A stretch of 41,902 bases of DNA, from NCBI GenBank assembly GCA_021770245.1, contig JAETRI010000028.1:1-41902 (forward strand), in the 5' to 3' direction. Positions 16,890 to 24,494 of the stretch are shown piece after piece; the stretch's first letter is position 1; every line of letters begins with the position of its first letter. The DNA is from Lachnospiraceae bacterium. GTDB taxonomy: Bacteria > Bacillota > Clostridia > Lachnospirales > Lachnospiraceae. Below the pieces are notes generated by a model, which made no database searches, had not been told where the DNA came from, and worked only from the letters and a program-made list of their open reading frames with translations. The position numbers and the translations under genes were made by a program.

Positions 16890-16968
16890 GCTATTTGCGA
16901 CGCTCCGGCGCAAATAGCCAGGCGAATCTGGTTCGCCTGTGAAACAATAAGCCATCGGGCTTATTGTT
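16890..16968. repeat. array of three adjacent hairpins in the sulfatase 5' region
   Basis: Three inverted repeats follow one another: GCTATTTGCG/CGCAAATAGC (16890-16899/16909-16918), AGGCGAA/TTCGCCT (16920-16926/16932-16938) and AACAATAAGCC/GGCTTATTGTT (16943-16953/16958-16968). All arms are perfect, with loops of 4-9 nt. They fall in the leader of the minus-strand sulfatase gene, or in its promoter region. No promoter match is obvious. Confidence 0.7.
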
Positions 16969-16982
16969 CAAACTATCCTCCA

Positions 16983-17001
16983 TGCCGCGTCCTGCGCGGC
17001 A
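16983..17001 (-). repeat. GCCGCG hairpin with AGGA loop
   Basis: Arms TGCCGCG (16983-16989) and CGCGGCA (16995-17001) carry the loop CAGGA as read on the minus strand, and GGAGGA follows. Unlike the other copies it is not followed by a nearby start codon; the sulfatase begins 144 nt downstream. Confidence 0.6.
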
Positions 17002-17068
17002 CCGCCTTCTTGCGGCAGTCTGCCCGTTTTTCTTTTTTTGTACCTTTTTCCCTGCATGATACAAGAAG

Positions 17069-17130
17069 CATGGAATCCCCCAAAAGTATTCCATGTTCGC
17101 TCTTCTTCTGATAGAATACAGGAAGAAGAG
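17069..17130. promoter_or_regulatory. two inverted repeats upstream of the GH43 gene
   Basis: CATGGAAT/ATTCCATG (17069-17076/17088-17095) and CTCTTCTTC/GAAGAAGAG (17100-17108/17122-17130) are perfect inverted repeats 26-61 bp upstream of the GH43 ribosome-binding site. They could be operators or leader hairpins. Confidence 0.45.
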
Positions 17131-17155
17131 GATCATTATATAAAAGGAGGAACCT

Positions 17156-18067
17156 ATGCAGCAGGAAATGTTTATCAATCCCGTCCTGGACGGTTGTGCA
17201 GATCCGGACGTGATCTGGCACGAGGGTGTCTGTTATCTGTACGCCACCAATACGGACAGGAAAGACGATCAGGAAAAGGGCTTTAAGGTGTACAGTTCTA
17301 CGGATCTGATCCACTGGACGGACAGGGGAATGGCGCTGCGGGCGGCGGACTCCTGGGGAGAGGACCAGTTCTGGGCCCCGGATATCGTCTATGCGGACGG
17401 CATATTCTATCTGTCCTATTCCGTGGAGGAGCACCTATGCATCGCCACCAGCACTTCACCCCTCGGCCCCTTCGTACAGGAGGTAAAGAAACCCCTCCAT
17501 GAGGACATCAAGGAAATCGACAGCCACTTTTTTCAGGATAAGGACGGGACCTGGTATCTTTATTTCGTCCGTTTCTTTGAGTCCAATCAGATCTGGGGAG
17601 CACGGATGACGGATGACAGGATGGGAATACGGGAAGAAACTTTAACCCGTCTCCTGATCCCGGATACGCCCTGGGAGTGCATCCAATGGCCGGTGAATGA
17701 AGCCCCTTACATGATTTACCACAACGGCCTGTATTACCTCACCTATTCGGGCAGCCACTGCCTCTCCGATTACGGTTCCGGATATGCCGTCGCCGATTCG
17801 CCCCTCGGCCCTTACACCAAATATGAGGGCAACCCCTTTCTGCATTCCAACGACAGGGTTCACGGGGTGGGGCATCACTGTATCACCCACTCGCCGGACG
17901 GCAGCCAGATGTTCCTCATCTATCACAGGCATTATGATCTGACCCAAATGAACCCCCGCCGCCTGTGTGTGGACAGGCTCCGTTTCGAGCCGCAGCCGGA
18001 CGGGCCCGATATCCTGGTCGTGGACGGCCCCACAACGGATCCCCAGCCCGTACCTCGTTGGGATTAA
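17156..18067 (+). CDS. glycoside hydrolase family 43-like enzyme
   Basis: The 303-residue protein starts at an ATG with AAAGGAGG seven bases upstream. It is a five-bladed beta-propeller of the GH43 (clan F) type. The three catalytic acids can be placed: D16 in CADPDVIW (base), D122 in KEIDSHFF (pKa-modulating Asp) and E182 in PVNEAPYM (acid). Further family features are FWAPDIVYADGIFYLSYSV and GPYTKYEGNPFL. It has no signal peptide or carbohydrate-binding module, so it acts on oligosaccharides in the cytoplasm. Family members are mostly alpha-L-arabinofuranosidases, beta-xylosidases and galactanases; the exact substrate is not clear. It is divergent from the sulfatase at 16839 and convergent with the MFS gene. 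Confidence 0.85.
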   Translation: MQQEMFINPVLDGCADPDVIWHEGVCYLYATNTDRKDDQEKGFKVYSSTDLIHWTDRGMALRAADSWGEDQFWAPDIVYADGIFYLSYSVEEHLCIATSTSPLGPFVQEVKKPLHEDIKEIDSHFFQDKDGTWYLYFVRFFESNQIWGARMTDDRMGIREETLTRLLIPDTPWECIQWPVNEAPYMIYHNGLYYLTYSGSHCLSDYGSGYAVADSPLGPYTKYEGNPFLHSNDRVHGVGHHCITHSPDGSQMFLIYHRHYDLTQMNPRRLCVDRLRFEPQPDGPDILVVDGPTTDPQPVPRWD

Positions 18068-18106
18068 CTTCACGACAAACGCAGGAATGGTCCTGTGGCC
18101 CCTCTC

Positions 18107-18154
18107 GGCCGGGGCCCTGCGTTGGCGCTCCATTGGGCCCCGGCCTGTTTTTGT
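18107..18154 (+). terminator. intrinsic terminator of the GH43 gene
   Basis: An 11-bp perfect GC-only stem (18107-18117 with 18135-18145) with a 17-nt loop is followed by TGTTTTTG. It lies 40 bp after the GH43 stop and just before the stop of the convergent MFS gene. Confidence 0.85.
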
Positions 18155-18160
18155 CCCATA

Positions 18161-19342
18161 TCAGGCGGCCTGCTTTTCTTTCTTTTGAGCGGAAAAATGG
18201 GCATGCAGCCCCACTGCGCATCCTCCTGTCACCAGCATGAGAACCAGTCCATAGAGGAAATAGGTCTCGAGCAGTCCGATCCGGTCCCCCAGCCAGCCTC
18301 CCACGATGTTGCTGAACGTACATGCGATCCCGGTCTGAACCATGTAGAACAGGGACTGCCCCGTTCCGTGGAGCTCCTTTGGAAGGTTCTGGTTCATGAA
18401 CATGACGCAGCTGTAATACATGATCATGTAGCTCATCCCCTGAAGGGACTGTCCCAGGAAGATGCCCGCTATGCTCCCGGTAAGAGGCAGCCAGATCCGC
18501 ACCGACATGACCCCGCCCGCAATGAGGAGCAGATACTCGATCCGCACCTTTCTCGAAAGATATCGGATCCCCAAAAGGACGGGCACCTCGCTCAGGGCGG
18601 AGACGCACATCAGCCTTCCGATGGTCCCGTTATCATACCCCATATCCGTGACTACCAGGCCCAGAAAGGAACCGTAGCAGCCCAGAACGATCTGGAAGAT
18701 GCAGGCATAGAACAGGATAAACACGATCTTCCTGGAACGGAAAATAGACCATACGTTTACTTTTTCTTTTTTCCCGCCTCCGCTCCTGCGCCCGCCGTTC
18801 AGAAGGAAAGTAATGCAGAACATGGCGCCCCAGGCCAGGGAGGTGATCTTGAAGGAAGCCGTGGGATCTTTCTTCAGATACATCCCGGCAAAGATGACCA
18901 CCACCGAATAGGCCAGCGTCCCTCCCAGCCGGATGCTGGAAAACTGCAGGCCGTGTTCCATGGCCATATCCACCACCAGCGAATCCCCGATGGGGCCGAT
19001 GGCACAGTTGAAAAGGCTGTAGAGGAACACGCAGGCGGCGAACATGGGAAAGGTATGGGCGCCATAATAGCACAGGACGGCGCCCATGGAGCCCAGGAGC
19101 GCAAAACGCAGCACACTCATGTGCCGCCCTGTCCTGTCGGAAAGGATTCCCCACAGCGGCTGCATCACCAGGGCGAGCATGGGGCCGATCGCGGACAGCA
19201 TCCCGATCTGGCTCACGCTCATTCCCTGGGATCTGTAGTAGACCCCGATATAGGCGCCGAAAGTGGCGCCCGGTATATAGTACAACGCGTTGAACGTAAA
19301 CAGGATCCAGAAGATACGGACTGCCTTTTTTTCGCTGTGCAT
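18161..19342 (-). CDS. MFS transporter, sugar-type
   Basis: The 393-residue protein has about 12 hydrophobic segments (for example IFWILFTFNALYYIPGATFGAYIGVYY and IVFILFYACIFQIVLGCYGSFLGL). The conserved MFS loop 2-3 motif is GILSDRTGRHMSVLRF. A central basic loop (GGRRSGGGKKEKVNVW) separates the two six-helix halves. It resembles the MFS_1-like/LacY-type group of proton-coupled oligosaccharide and nucleoside transporters. The ATG has GGGAGG five bases upstream. It follows the isomerase gene by 12 bp, making it the last gene of the sulfatase-aldolase-kinase-isomerase operon. It likely imports the substrate sugar or exports a by-product. Confidence 0.85.
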   Translation of the reverse strand: MHSEKKAVRIFWILFTFNALYYIPGATFGAYIGVYYRSQGMSVSQIGMLSAIGPMLALVMQPLWGILSDRTGRHMSVLRFALLGSMGAVLCYYGAHTFPMFAACVFLYSLFNCAIGPIGDSLVVDMAMEHGLQFSSIRLGGTLAYSVVVIFAGMYLKKDPTASFKITSLAWGAMFCITFLLNGGRRSGGGKKEKVNVWSIFRSRKIVFILFYACIFQIVLGCYGSFLGLVVTDMGYDNGTIGRLMCVSALSEVPVLLGIRYLSRKVRIEYLLLIAGGVMSVRIWLPLTGSIAGIFLGQSLQGMSYMIMYYSCVMFMNQNLPKELHGTGQSLFYMVQTGIACTFSNIVGGWLGDRIGLLETYFLYGLVLMLVTGGCAVGLHAHFSAQKKEKQAA

Positions 19343-19354
19343 GGGAACCTCCCT

Positions 19355-20752
19355 TTAATAGGTATTCGGCATATCGGGAAGGTCGATCTGGATATCCAGA
19401 TAACGGCAGGCCTCCTGCATGATTTCCGTATAGCTTCCATGGATTCCCACCACATGATGGATATAGGGGCCGAAGATAAACTTCTTCTCCCACTTCACCC
19501 AATCTTCCGTCTCGATCCAGAGATAGTTTCCATTGGTGACGGGGCCTTCCACTCCCTTTGCCTCTCCGGCGAACATATAGTACTTTCCGTTGATGCCGTC
19601 AAAGCGCAGTACCGTGACCCTGCCTCCCTCCAGCTCATAAAATCCCTTTCCCTGTTCGATGATATACCCTTCGGCCCCTTTTTTCTTCAGCCGCTTTGCA
19701 AAGGAACCGCAGTGCCAGAGCAGCTCCGCATTGTCGTTCTCCGGATGGCGGATGGTAAGATCCGCCACAAAGGAAGGGGTGGTATACCTGGAAGCGGCAA
19801 CAGCCATGACGGAAGTGATCGCTGCATGCACATCATTCTCACAGGCTGCAGGGATCCCCCTGTCATTCAGATCGCCCAGGATAAAGCAGGGCGATACCCC
19901 GTATTTCGTGCGGAACAGATTCCAGCATTCACAGGAAATGGCATTACAGCAGTTGTCCTCGGCGAAGTCCATCAACGCCAGTTCGATGGCTGCCAACGGA
20001 TAGCGCTTCTCCCCCAGCCGGCTGATGTCCAGTCCCGCATCCACCAGATCCTGGAGCAATGCCTCCATCCGGTCTTTTTTCCCTGCAAGGATCCGGTCCA
20101 CCATATTCAGGATGACGGTGGGCTCTCCGGGTACGATCTCGATATCGTACTTTTCCAGCAGTTCCGATTCATTGACCATTACGCTCAAAAACTCTTTCGG
20201 CCGGCTGCTGATCTTCGCAATCCGAAGCGCCCGGAATGCCTTGACCACGTTTGCCACGGCCAGGAAATCCCGAAGCCCGCGCACCAGGATCTCGCTGTCT
20301 GGCTCGCAGTTCTCAATATAGGAAAACTTCACACCGTAATGCATCAGCAGCTTGGTGGTGGCGAACATGCCGCACTGGCTGTCCGTGGGCCTCCATTCCA
20401 GCCCGTTGGGATAGCCGTCCCTGGGTCCCCAGATCAGCACCGGAAGCCCCATATCCTTGGCAAGCCTCCCCACCGCCTCCTCCTGCCCGAAATTACAGTG
20501 GGGCACGATCAGGGCATCCACGCCTGCTGCCGTCAGCTTCTCATAAGCAGGCTTCACGTCGCGGTAATGCATGAGCATACCCTCTTCGTTAATATCTTCG
20601 ATTCCCACGATATCGAAGTCCAGCTGCTCGGCCAGCTCATAAAATCTCTTCACCACCGCTTCCTTCTGCCTGGTGGTGGTTTCGTTACGAAATGCTTCCC
20701 TCCTGGTCGGTACCAGCCCGATTTTCAATCGCTTTTCCCGGTTTTTCATCAT
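19355..20752 (-). CDS. L-fucose/L-arabinose isomerase family protein
   Basis: The 465-residue protein has the layout of the L-fucose isomerase-like family. The N-terminal Rossmann-like domain (KIGLVPTRREAF, VDALIVPHCNFGQEEAVGRLAKDMGLPVLIWGPRD) is typical. The C-terminal part has NCCNAISCECWNLFRTKYG and MFAGEAKGVEGP, where the E and D/H ligands for Mn2+ are expected (candidate E in CECW and H in IRHPEND). The reaction is aldose to ketose. It is followed in the pathway by the kinase and aldolase encoded upstream in the same operon. Whether the sugar is fucose, arabinose or another aldose cannot be decided. Its ATG is preceded by GGGAG, part of the hairpin repeat at 20760. Confidence 0.8.
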   Translation of the reverse strand: MMKNREKRLKIGLVPTRREAFRNETTTRQKEAVVKRFYELAEQLDFDIVGIEDINEEGMLMHYRDVKPAYEKLTAAGVDALIVPHCNFGQEEAVGRLAKDMGLPVLIWGPRDGYPNGLEWRPTDSQCGMFATTKLLMHYGVKFSYIENCEPDSEILVRGLRDFLAVANVVKAFRALRIAKISSRPKEFLSVMVNESELLEKYDIEIVPGEPTVILNMVDRILAGKKDRMEALLQDLVDAGLDISRLGEKRYPLAAIELALMDFAEDNCCNAISCECWNLFRTKYGVSPCFILGDLNDRGIPAACENDVHAAITSVMAVAASRYTTPSFVADLTIRHPENDNAELLWHCGSFAKRLKKKGAEGYIIEQGKGFYELEGGRVTVLRFDGINGKYYMFAGEAKGVEGPVTNGNYLWIETEDWVKWEKKFIFGPYIHHVVGIHGSYTEIMQEACRYLDIQIDLPDMPNTY

Positions 20753-20759
20753 CTTTTTT

Positions 20760-20860
20760 TACTCCCTTCTGCCTGCCGAAGGCAGGCCTTCTCATCAGGA
20801 CAGCCGAAGGCGCCCTTCCTTCGGCTTACTCCCTTCTGCCTGCCGAAGGCAGGCTTTCTC
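20760..20860 (-). repeat. tandem double-hairpin leader, GCCTGCC type
   Basis: Two 34-nt copies (20760-20793, 20827-20860) each contain GCCTGCC/GGCAGGC with loop GAA. A different hairpin lies between them: AGCCGAAGG/CCTTCGGCT (20802-20810/20818-20826) with a 7-nt loop. On the minus strand each copy ends in AGAAGGGAG; the copy nearest the isomerase supplies its Shine-Dalgarno. The layout (SD, hairpin 1, CAGGA spacer, 9-bp hairpin with 7-nt loop) equals that of the 66-nt units at 24495 and 33328. Confidence 0.75.
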
Positions 20861-20862
20861 GT

Positions 20863-21813
20863 CTACAGATTGTTCCGGTAATATGCCAGGCGCTCCATGG
20901 CCTGCCGGTCGTCGATCCTCCCGGTTTCCATAAAGATACGCACCGTCTCCCGGTCCGGAATACCGGTCCGTCCTCCGATGCAGGTACATTTGACCGCAGA
21001 AACCGCACTGGCGAACCTGGCGCATTCCGGCGCGCTCATCCCCTCCAGCAGGCCCACGATATAGGCTCCGTGAAATACGTCCCCTGCTCCCGTGGTATCC
21101 CTCACCTGCACCGGATAACACGCCGTTGTGAAGAAGCCGTCCTCTGCGGTCATCCCCACGCTGCCTTTGCTGCCCAGCGTGACGATCGCGGTGGAAGGGC
21201 CGGCTTCCAGCAGTCTTCTGCAGCCCTCCTCATAGTCCAGCTCCCCGAACATGTCCCGATAGAAAAATTCCGAGGCGATGAACACATCCAAAAGAGGCAG
21301 GAGCTTCACAATCCCCTCCTGATAATGATCCGCGTCCATCACGGTAACGATCCCGTTCTCCCTGGCAAAGGCGGCTGCCGCCGCGCTGGCCGCATTTCCG
21401 TTCTCCAGATGCAAATAACGCGCCTTCTTCAGATAGGCATAGTCGATCTCTTCCGGCAGAAGTTCTCCGGCCGTCCCCGGCCTGCCGATGAAGATCCTCG
21501 TCTTGTGTTCCTCTTCCGACAGGGAAAGGCAGAAAGGGCTGGAGGTTCCCTTTTCTCCCACCACCAGAGCAGAAATATCCACCCCGTTGTACGCAAGATC
21601 CTCTGTCACGAACCTTCCCCTGTGATTCTCTCCCACCTTGGCTATCATACCGGCGCTCCGGCCCAGCCTCGCTGCCGCCACCATAGCGGTAGCCACTTTG
21701 CCGCCTCCTTGATAGAAAGCTTCATTCGCCGTGGCCGCCCCGTCCAGCTCCGGCATGCGGCTCACGTTCATCACCATATCATATATGGGAACCCCAATCC
21801 CCACCACATCCAT
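20863..21813 (-). CDS. PfkB/ribokinase-family carbohydrate kinase
   Basis: The 316-residue protein begins at the ATG at 21813 (MDVVGIGVPIYDM). The frame is open further upstream but that stretch is low-complexity and crosses a hairpin. Family marks are QGGGKVATAMVAAARLG near residue 40 (substrate-side glycine motif) and VRDTTGAGDVFHGAYIVGLL near residue 235, whose TGAGD contains the catalytic Asp and anion hole. Ribosome-binding sequence before this ATG is weak (AAGAGAG). It should phosphorylate the ketose made by the isomerase, giving the substrate of the class II aldolase encoded just upstream. Position in the operon supports this: aldolase stop to kinase start is 169 bp, kinase stop to isomerase start 110 bp. 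Confidence 0.82.
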   Translation of the reverse strand: MDVVGIGVPIYDMVMNVSRMPELDGAATANEAFYQGGGKVATAMVAAARLGRSAGMIAKVGENHRGRFVTEDLAYNGVDISALVVGEKGTSSPFCLSLSEEEHKTRIFIGRPGTAGELLPEEIDYAYLKKARYLHLENGNAASAAAAAFARENGIVTVMDADHYQEGIVKLLPLLDVFIASEFFYRDMFGELDYEEGCRRLLEAGPSTAIVTLGSKGSVGMTAEDGFFTTACYPVQVRDTTGAGDVFHGAYIVGLLEGMSAPECARFASAVSAVKCTCIGGRTGIPDRETVRIFMETGRIDDRQAMERLAYYRNNL

Positions 21814-21922
21814 CTCTCTTACCCATGCCTTTCTTGTTCCGGACGCTCTTCCCGAAACGGGAACAGGCCCGGAACCATATGTCCGAAAGAACTTTCCTTT
21901 CCCTTCCATCCCTTCCCGGCAT

Positions 21923-21939
21923 GCCGCATTCCCTGCGGC
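21923..21939 (-). repeat. GCCGCA hairpin before the kinase gene
   Basis: Perfect arms GCCGCA (21923-21928) and TGCGGC (21934-21939) with loop GGGAA on the minus strand, followed by GGGAAGGG. It lies 110 nt upstream of the kinase ATG and belongs to the GCCGC hairpin group. Confidence 0.5.
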
Positions 21940-21982
21940 CCGGACTATGCACGCTCCCAACGACAGGAATCCGAAACAGCCC

Positions 21983-22828
21983 TTACAGGCTGAAATGCCC
22001 GGGATTGATCCGCGCAATCCTGCCGCGGACGAAATCAATGACTTCTTCCCCTGCTTCTTTATAATGATCCAGTACGAAGCCGTCCCTGCCCATGTGTGCC
22101 GCAACGCTCTTCTTGCATTGTTCGAAGAACTCCGTGCCGATGTTCACCTTGTTGATGCCGTATTTCACGGATTCGATCATCTGTTCCGCAGGGATCCCGG
22201 AGCCGCCGTGCAGCACCAAAGGCGTGGAGATCGTCCGGTTGATCTCATCCAGCCTCTTTATATCCAAATGGGGTTCGCACACATAATGCCCATGGCTGTT
22301 TCCGATGGCCACGGCCAGCGCGTCCACGCCCGTCTTTTCCGCGAAATCCTTCGCCTGCTCCGGCCTGGTATACAGCTCTGCATTGCAGAAGTCTTCCTTC
22401 CTGCTTCCCTGTCCCACGGTCCCCAGTTCGGCTTCCACGTCCACGCCCAGCACATGGGCGCATTTCGCCACAGCGGCTGTCACAGCCAGATTCTCTTCAT
22501 AGGGTTTGGCAGATCCGTCATACATAACGGAGGGAAAACCGGCGGCTATCCCGCCCACCGCCACCTCATAGGCCTTGCCATGGTCCAGATGCACGCCCAC
22601 CGGTACGGATGCCCTCTTTGCCAGATCCGTGGCGACGGCCGCCATGGTGGTAAAAGGAATGAAATGGCTCATATCCGGATAAAACATCAGCAGTACCGGC
22701 ATCTTTTCCCGTTCTGCCGCCTCTACCACCCACGCCGCCGACTGATAATCGAAAACATCAATCGCAGCCACTGCAAAGCGGTTCTCATCCGCCATCCTGA
22801 GGATCTCCCTCACTTTCATGGATCCCAT
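21983..22828 (-). CDS. class II ketose-bisphosphate aldolase (FBA/Gat family)
   Basis: The 281-residue protein has the zinc-site sequences of class II fructose/tagatose-bisphosphate aldolases: VGVHLDHGKAYEVA (the first zinc His and catalytic Asp), DVEAELGTVGQ, AIGNSHGHY (zinc His) and LVLHGGSGIPAEQM (zinc His and phosphate loop). INKVNIGTEFF is the second phosphate-binding segment. The ATG at 22828 has AGGAAGG six bases upstream; a second ATG lies three codons in. It cleaves a phosphorylated ketose to dihydroxyacetone phosphate plus an aldehyde. With the isomerase and kinase it forms an aldose catabolic route, using FBA-type rather than the FucA/AraD-type aldolase of the classical L-fucose pathway. 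Confidence 0.85.
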   Translation of the reverse strand: MGSMKVREILRMADENRFAVAAIDVFDYQSAAWVVEAAEREKMPVLLMFYPDMSHFIPFTTMAAVATDLAKRASVPVGVHLDHGKAYEVAVGGIAAGFPSVMYDGSAKPYEENLAVTAAVAKCAHVLGVDVEAELGTVGQGSRKEDFCNAELYTRPEQAKDFAEKTGVDALAVAIGNSHGHYVCEPHLDIKRLDEINRTISTPLVLHGGSGIPAEQMIESVKYGINKVNIGTEFFEQCKKSVAAHMGRDGFVLDHYKEAGEEVIDFVRGRIARINPGHFSL

Positions 22829-22953
22829 ATTGTACCTTCCTTTCTGCCGTTTTCGGCACTTCTGAATCCTGGCTCACACAGGCACGGGCCCTTTTAATCC
22901 GATCCGTCCCTGTGGAAGCACTCTCTGTCTTGCCTCCGGCGCCGAAGCCTTTG

Positions 22954-23028
22954 GCCGTATCCGGCTCTGTGCAAAAGCGCCTTTGGCCGCGTCCGGCCCT
23001 CCGCCGGATCCCTCGGCCGCATCCGGCC
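22954..23028 (-). repeat. three tandem GGCCG hairpins between sulfatase and aldolase
   Basis: Self-complementary units (G)GCCG-N4-CGGC(C) lie at 22954-22965, 22985-22998 and 23015-23028, with periods of 31 and 30 bp. On the minus strand each is followed by CGAGGG or CAAAGG. The array begins one base beyond the sulfatase stop codon. The rest of 22829-23029 shows nothing else. Confidence 0.65.
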
Positions 23029-23029
23029 C

Positions 23030-24490
23030 TTACCAGCAGGCCCTTCGCACCGGAAGCGGATCACAGGTCTGGGCCATACGGTCACACATGACCTCCAGGA
23101 GACGCAGCTTCACATCCTTCCAGCCCTCTTCCCCGTAATGGTTCACCCGTTCCGTAGGTTCTTCTGTCAGATCATACAACTCTCCTCCGCAGCCTTCTTC
23201 TCCCGGCTGCTGATGCACCTTCACCAGCTTGTATCTTCCGTCGCTCACCATGGTAGCAAAGGCCAAAGGATTCCGATGGTTGATGTTACTGTTGTAATAT
23301 TCGCAATAGACGCTGTCCCGGTGAACGTCAAGCTGTGCCTCCCCTGTCAGCAGCCTCCAGAAGGATCTGCCCTGGATCCCTTCCTCATGCCCGATTCCCG
23401 CCGCGTCGCACAGCGTCGGCACCAGATCCGTAAGCTCCACCAATGCCTTGCTGCGCCTTCCTGCCGGTATCACCCCGGGCCAGCTCATAATCAGCGGCAC
23501 ATGGACGTTATTTTCATAGAAATAGGGCCCTTTTAAATACATTCCATGATCTCCCAGGTTCTCCCCGTGGTCAGAATGGAACAGGATGAGCGTGTCCTTT
23601 CTCAGGCCCGTTTCCTCCAGATGATCCAGGAGCCTTCCCACCTGATGGTCGATCAGATCCACCATGGCCCAGTAGGCTGCCTTGATCATCCGCCTGTCAT
23701 GGTCATCCATCTCAGTATAGGCCAGATATCCCCTGGTATCATAAGCCCCTTCATGGTCCTTGCGCTGGAAAACGGGTTTATTGTCCAGCTCTCCTTCCTC
23801 ATACTCCGGAAGGGGGATCTCATCCAGCCGGTCCAGATAGGGCTGCAGATACTCCTTAGGGGGGTCGAAAGGATGATGGGGATCAAAACAGTTCAGAGAG
23901 AACATCCAATCCTTTCCGAAGGCCCTTGCCGTGTCGATGAAACGGATCGCCTCATCCACGCACCAGGTCGTCTGATGATAGGGTTCCTCCATCCCGGTCT
24001 GTACATAGCGGCAGTCCTCCCGGTCCGGGGTCACATAATCCATCCCCTTCCCGATCAAAAACTGCTGGTATTCGTTAGCCGGCCAGTTCGTCCCCCTGTG
24101 GGGCTGGGGATGATGGGACCAGCTGAAAAAATGATAGCCGTCGTCTATCCGCGGTTCGGCCAGCCTGCCCGTCCCGTCATGGCAGGCCGACAGGTGCAGT
24201 TTTCCGGAAAGCCCGCAGAAATATCCTTTGTCTGCCAGCATCCGGGGAAAAAGCCGTTCTTTCCCGTCGATGTCCTGCCCGTTCTGTCTGGGGCCGCAGG
24301 TCCTGGGATAGCGTCCCGTGAGGAAGCTTCCCCGGCTCGGTGCACACACGGGGCTCTGGCAATAGGCCCTTTCAAAAAGGATCCCCTCATTCGCCAGCCG
24401 GTCCAGGTTCGGAGTATGTACCCACCCGTTTCCATAGCATCCCAGCGTATCGTACCGCTGCTGATCCGTGCATATCCATAATATGTTCAT
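23030..24490 (-). CDS. type I (formylglycine) sulfatase, first gene of catabolic operon
   Basis: The 486-residue protein starts at the ATG at 24490, with AGGGGAG directly upstream; a longer frame would run through repeat sequence. The signature C-x-P-S-R (CAPSRGSFLTGRYP, C49) is present. ILWICTDQQRYDTLGCYG carries the metal Asp (D9), and FHSDHGENLGDHGMYLKGP the second metal site. LNCFDPHHPFDPPKEYL is also characteristic of sulfatases of this group. There is no signal peptide, so it is probably cytoplasmic and acts after uptake. The operon continues with aldolase, kinase, isomerase and MFS transporter. Its promoter region (24708-24735) carries the dyad pair shared with the SBP1 operon. Expression likely depends on the neighbouring ArsR-type regulator. 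It requires an anSME maturase encoded elsewhere. Confidence 0.9.
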   Translation of the reverse strand: MNILWICTDQQRYDTLGCYGNGWVHTPNLDRLANEGILFERAYCQSPVCAPSRGSFLTGRYPRTCGPRQNGQDIDGKERLFPRMLADKGYFCGLSGKLHLSACHDGTGRLAEPRIDDGYHFFSWSHHPQPHRGTNWPANEYQQFLIGKGMDYVTPDREDCRYVQTGMEEPYHQTTWCVDEAIRFIDTARAFGKDWMFSLNCFDPHHPFDPPKEYLQPYLDRLDEIPLPEYEEGELDNKPVFQRKDHEGAYDTRGYLAYTEMDDHDRRMIKAAYWAMVDLIDHQVGRLLDHLEETGLRKDTLILFHSDHGENLGDHGMYLKGPYFYENNVHVPLIMSWPGVIPAGRRSKALVELTDLVPTLCDAAGIGHEEGIQGRSFWRLLTGEAQLDVHRDSVYCEYYNSNINHRNPLAFATMVSDGRYKLVKVHQQPGEEGCGGELYDLTEEPTERVNHYGEEGWKDVKLRLLEVMCDRMAQTCDPLPVRRACW

Positions 24491-24494
24491 TTGT

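Noticed and set aside
18095-20881. Very long plus-strand open frame opposite the MFS transporter and isomerase genes
   Set aside because: Antisense shadow of two clear genes; low-complexity His/Pro/Asp-rich translation and no ribosome-binding site.
21814-22104. N-terminal extension of the PfkB kinase
   Set aside because: It runs through a hairpin and overlaps the aldolase gene end. The PfkB domain begins at the ATG at 21813.
18161-24490. Sulfoquinovose breakdown pathway (isomerase, kinase, aldolase)
   Set aside because: No GH31-type sulfoquinovosidase or sulfolactaldehyde enzyme is present, while sulfatases are; a sulfated sugar is the better reading, although the isomerase family alone cannot exclude it.
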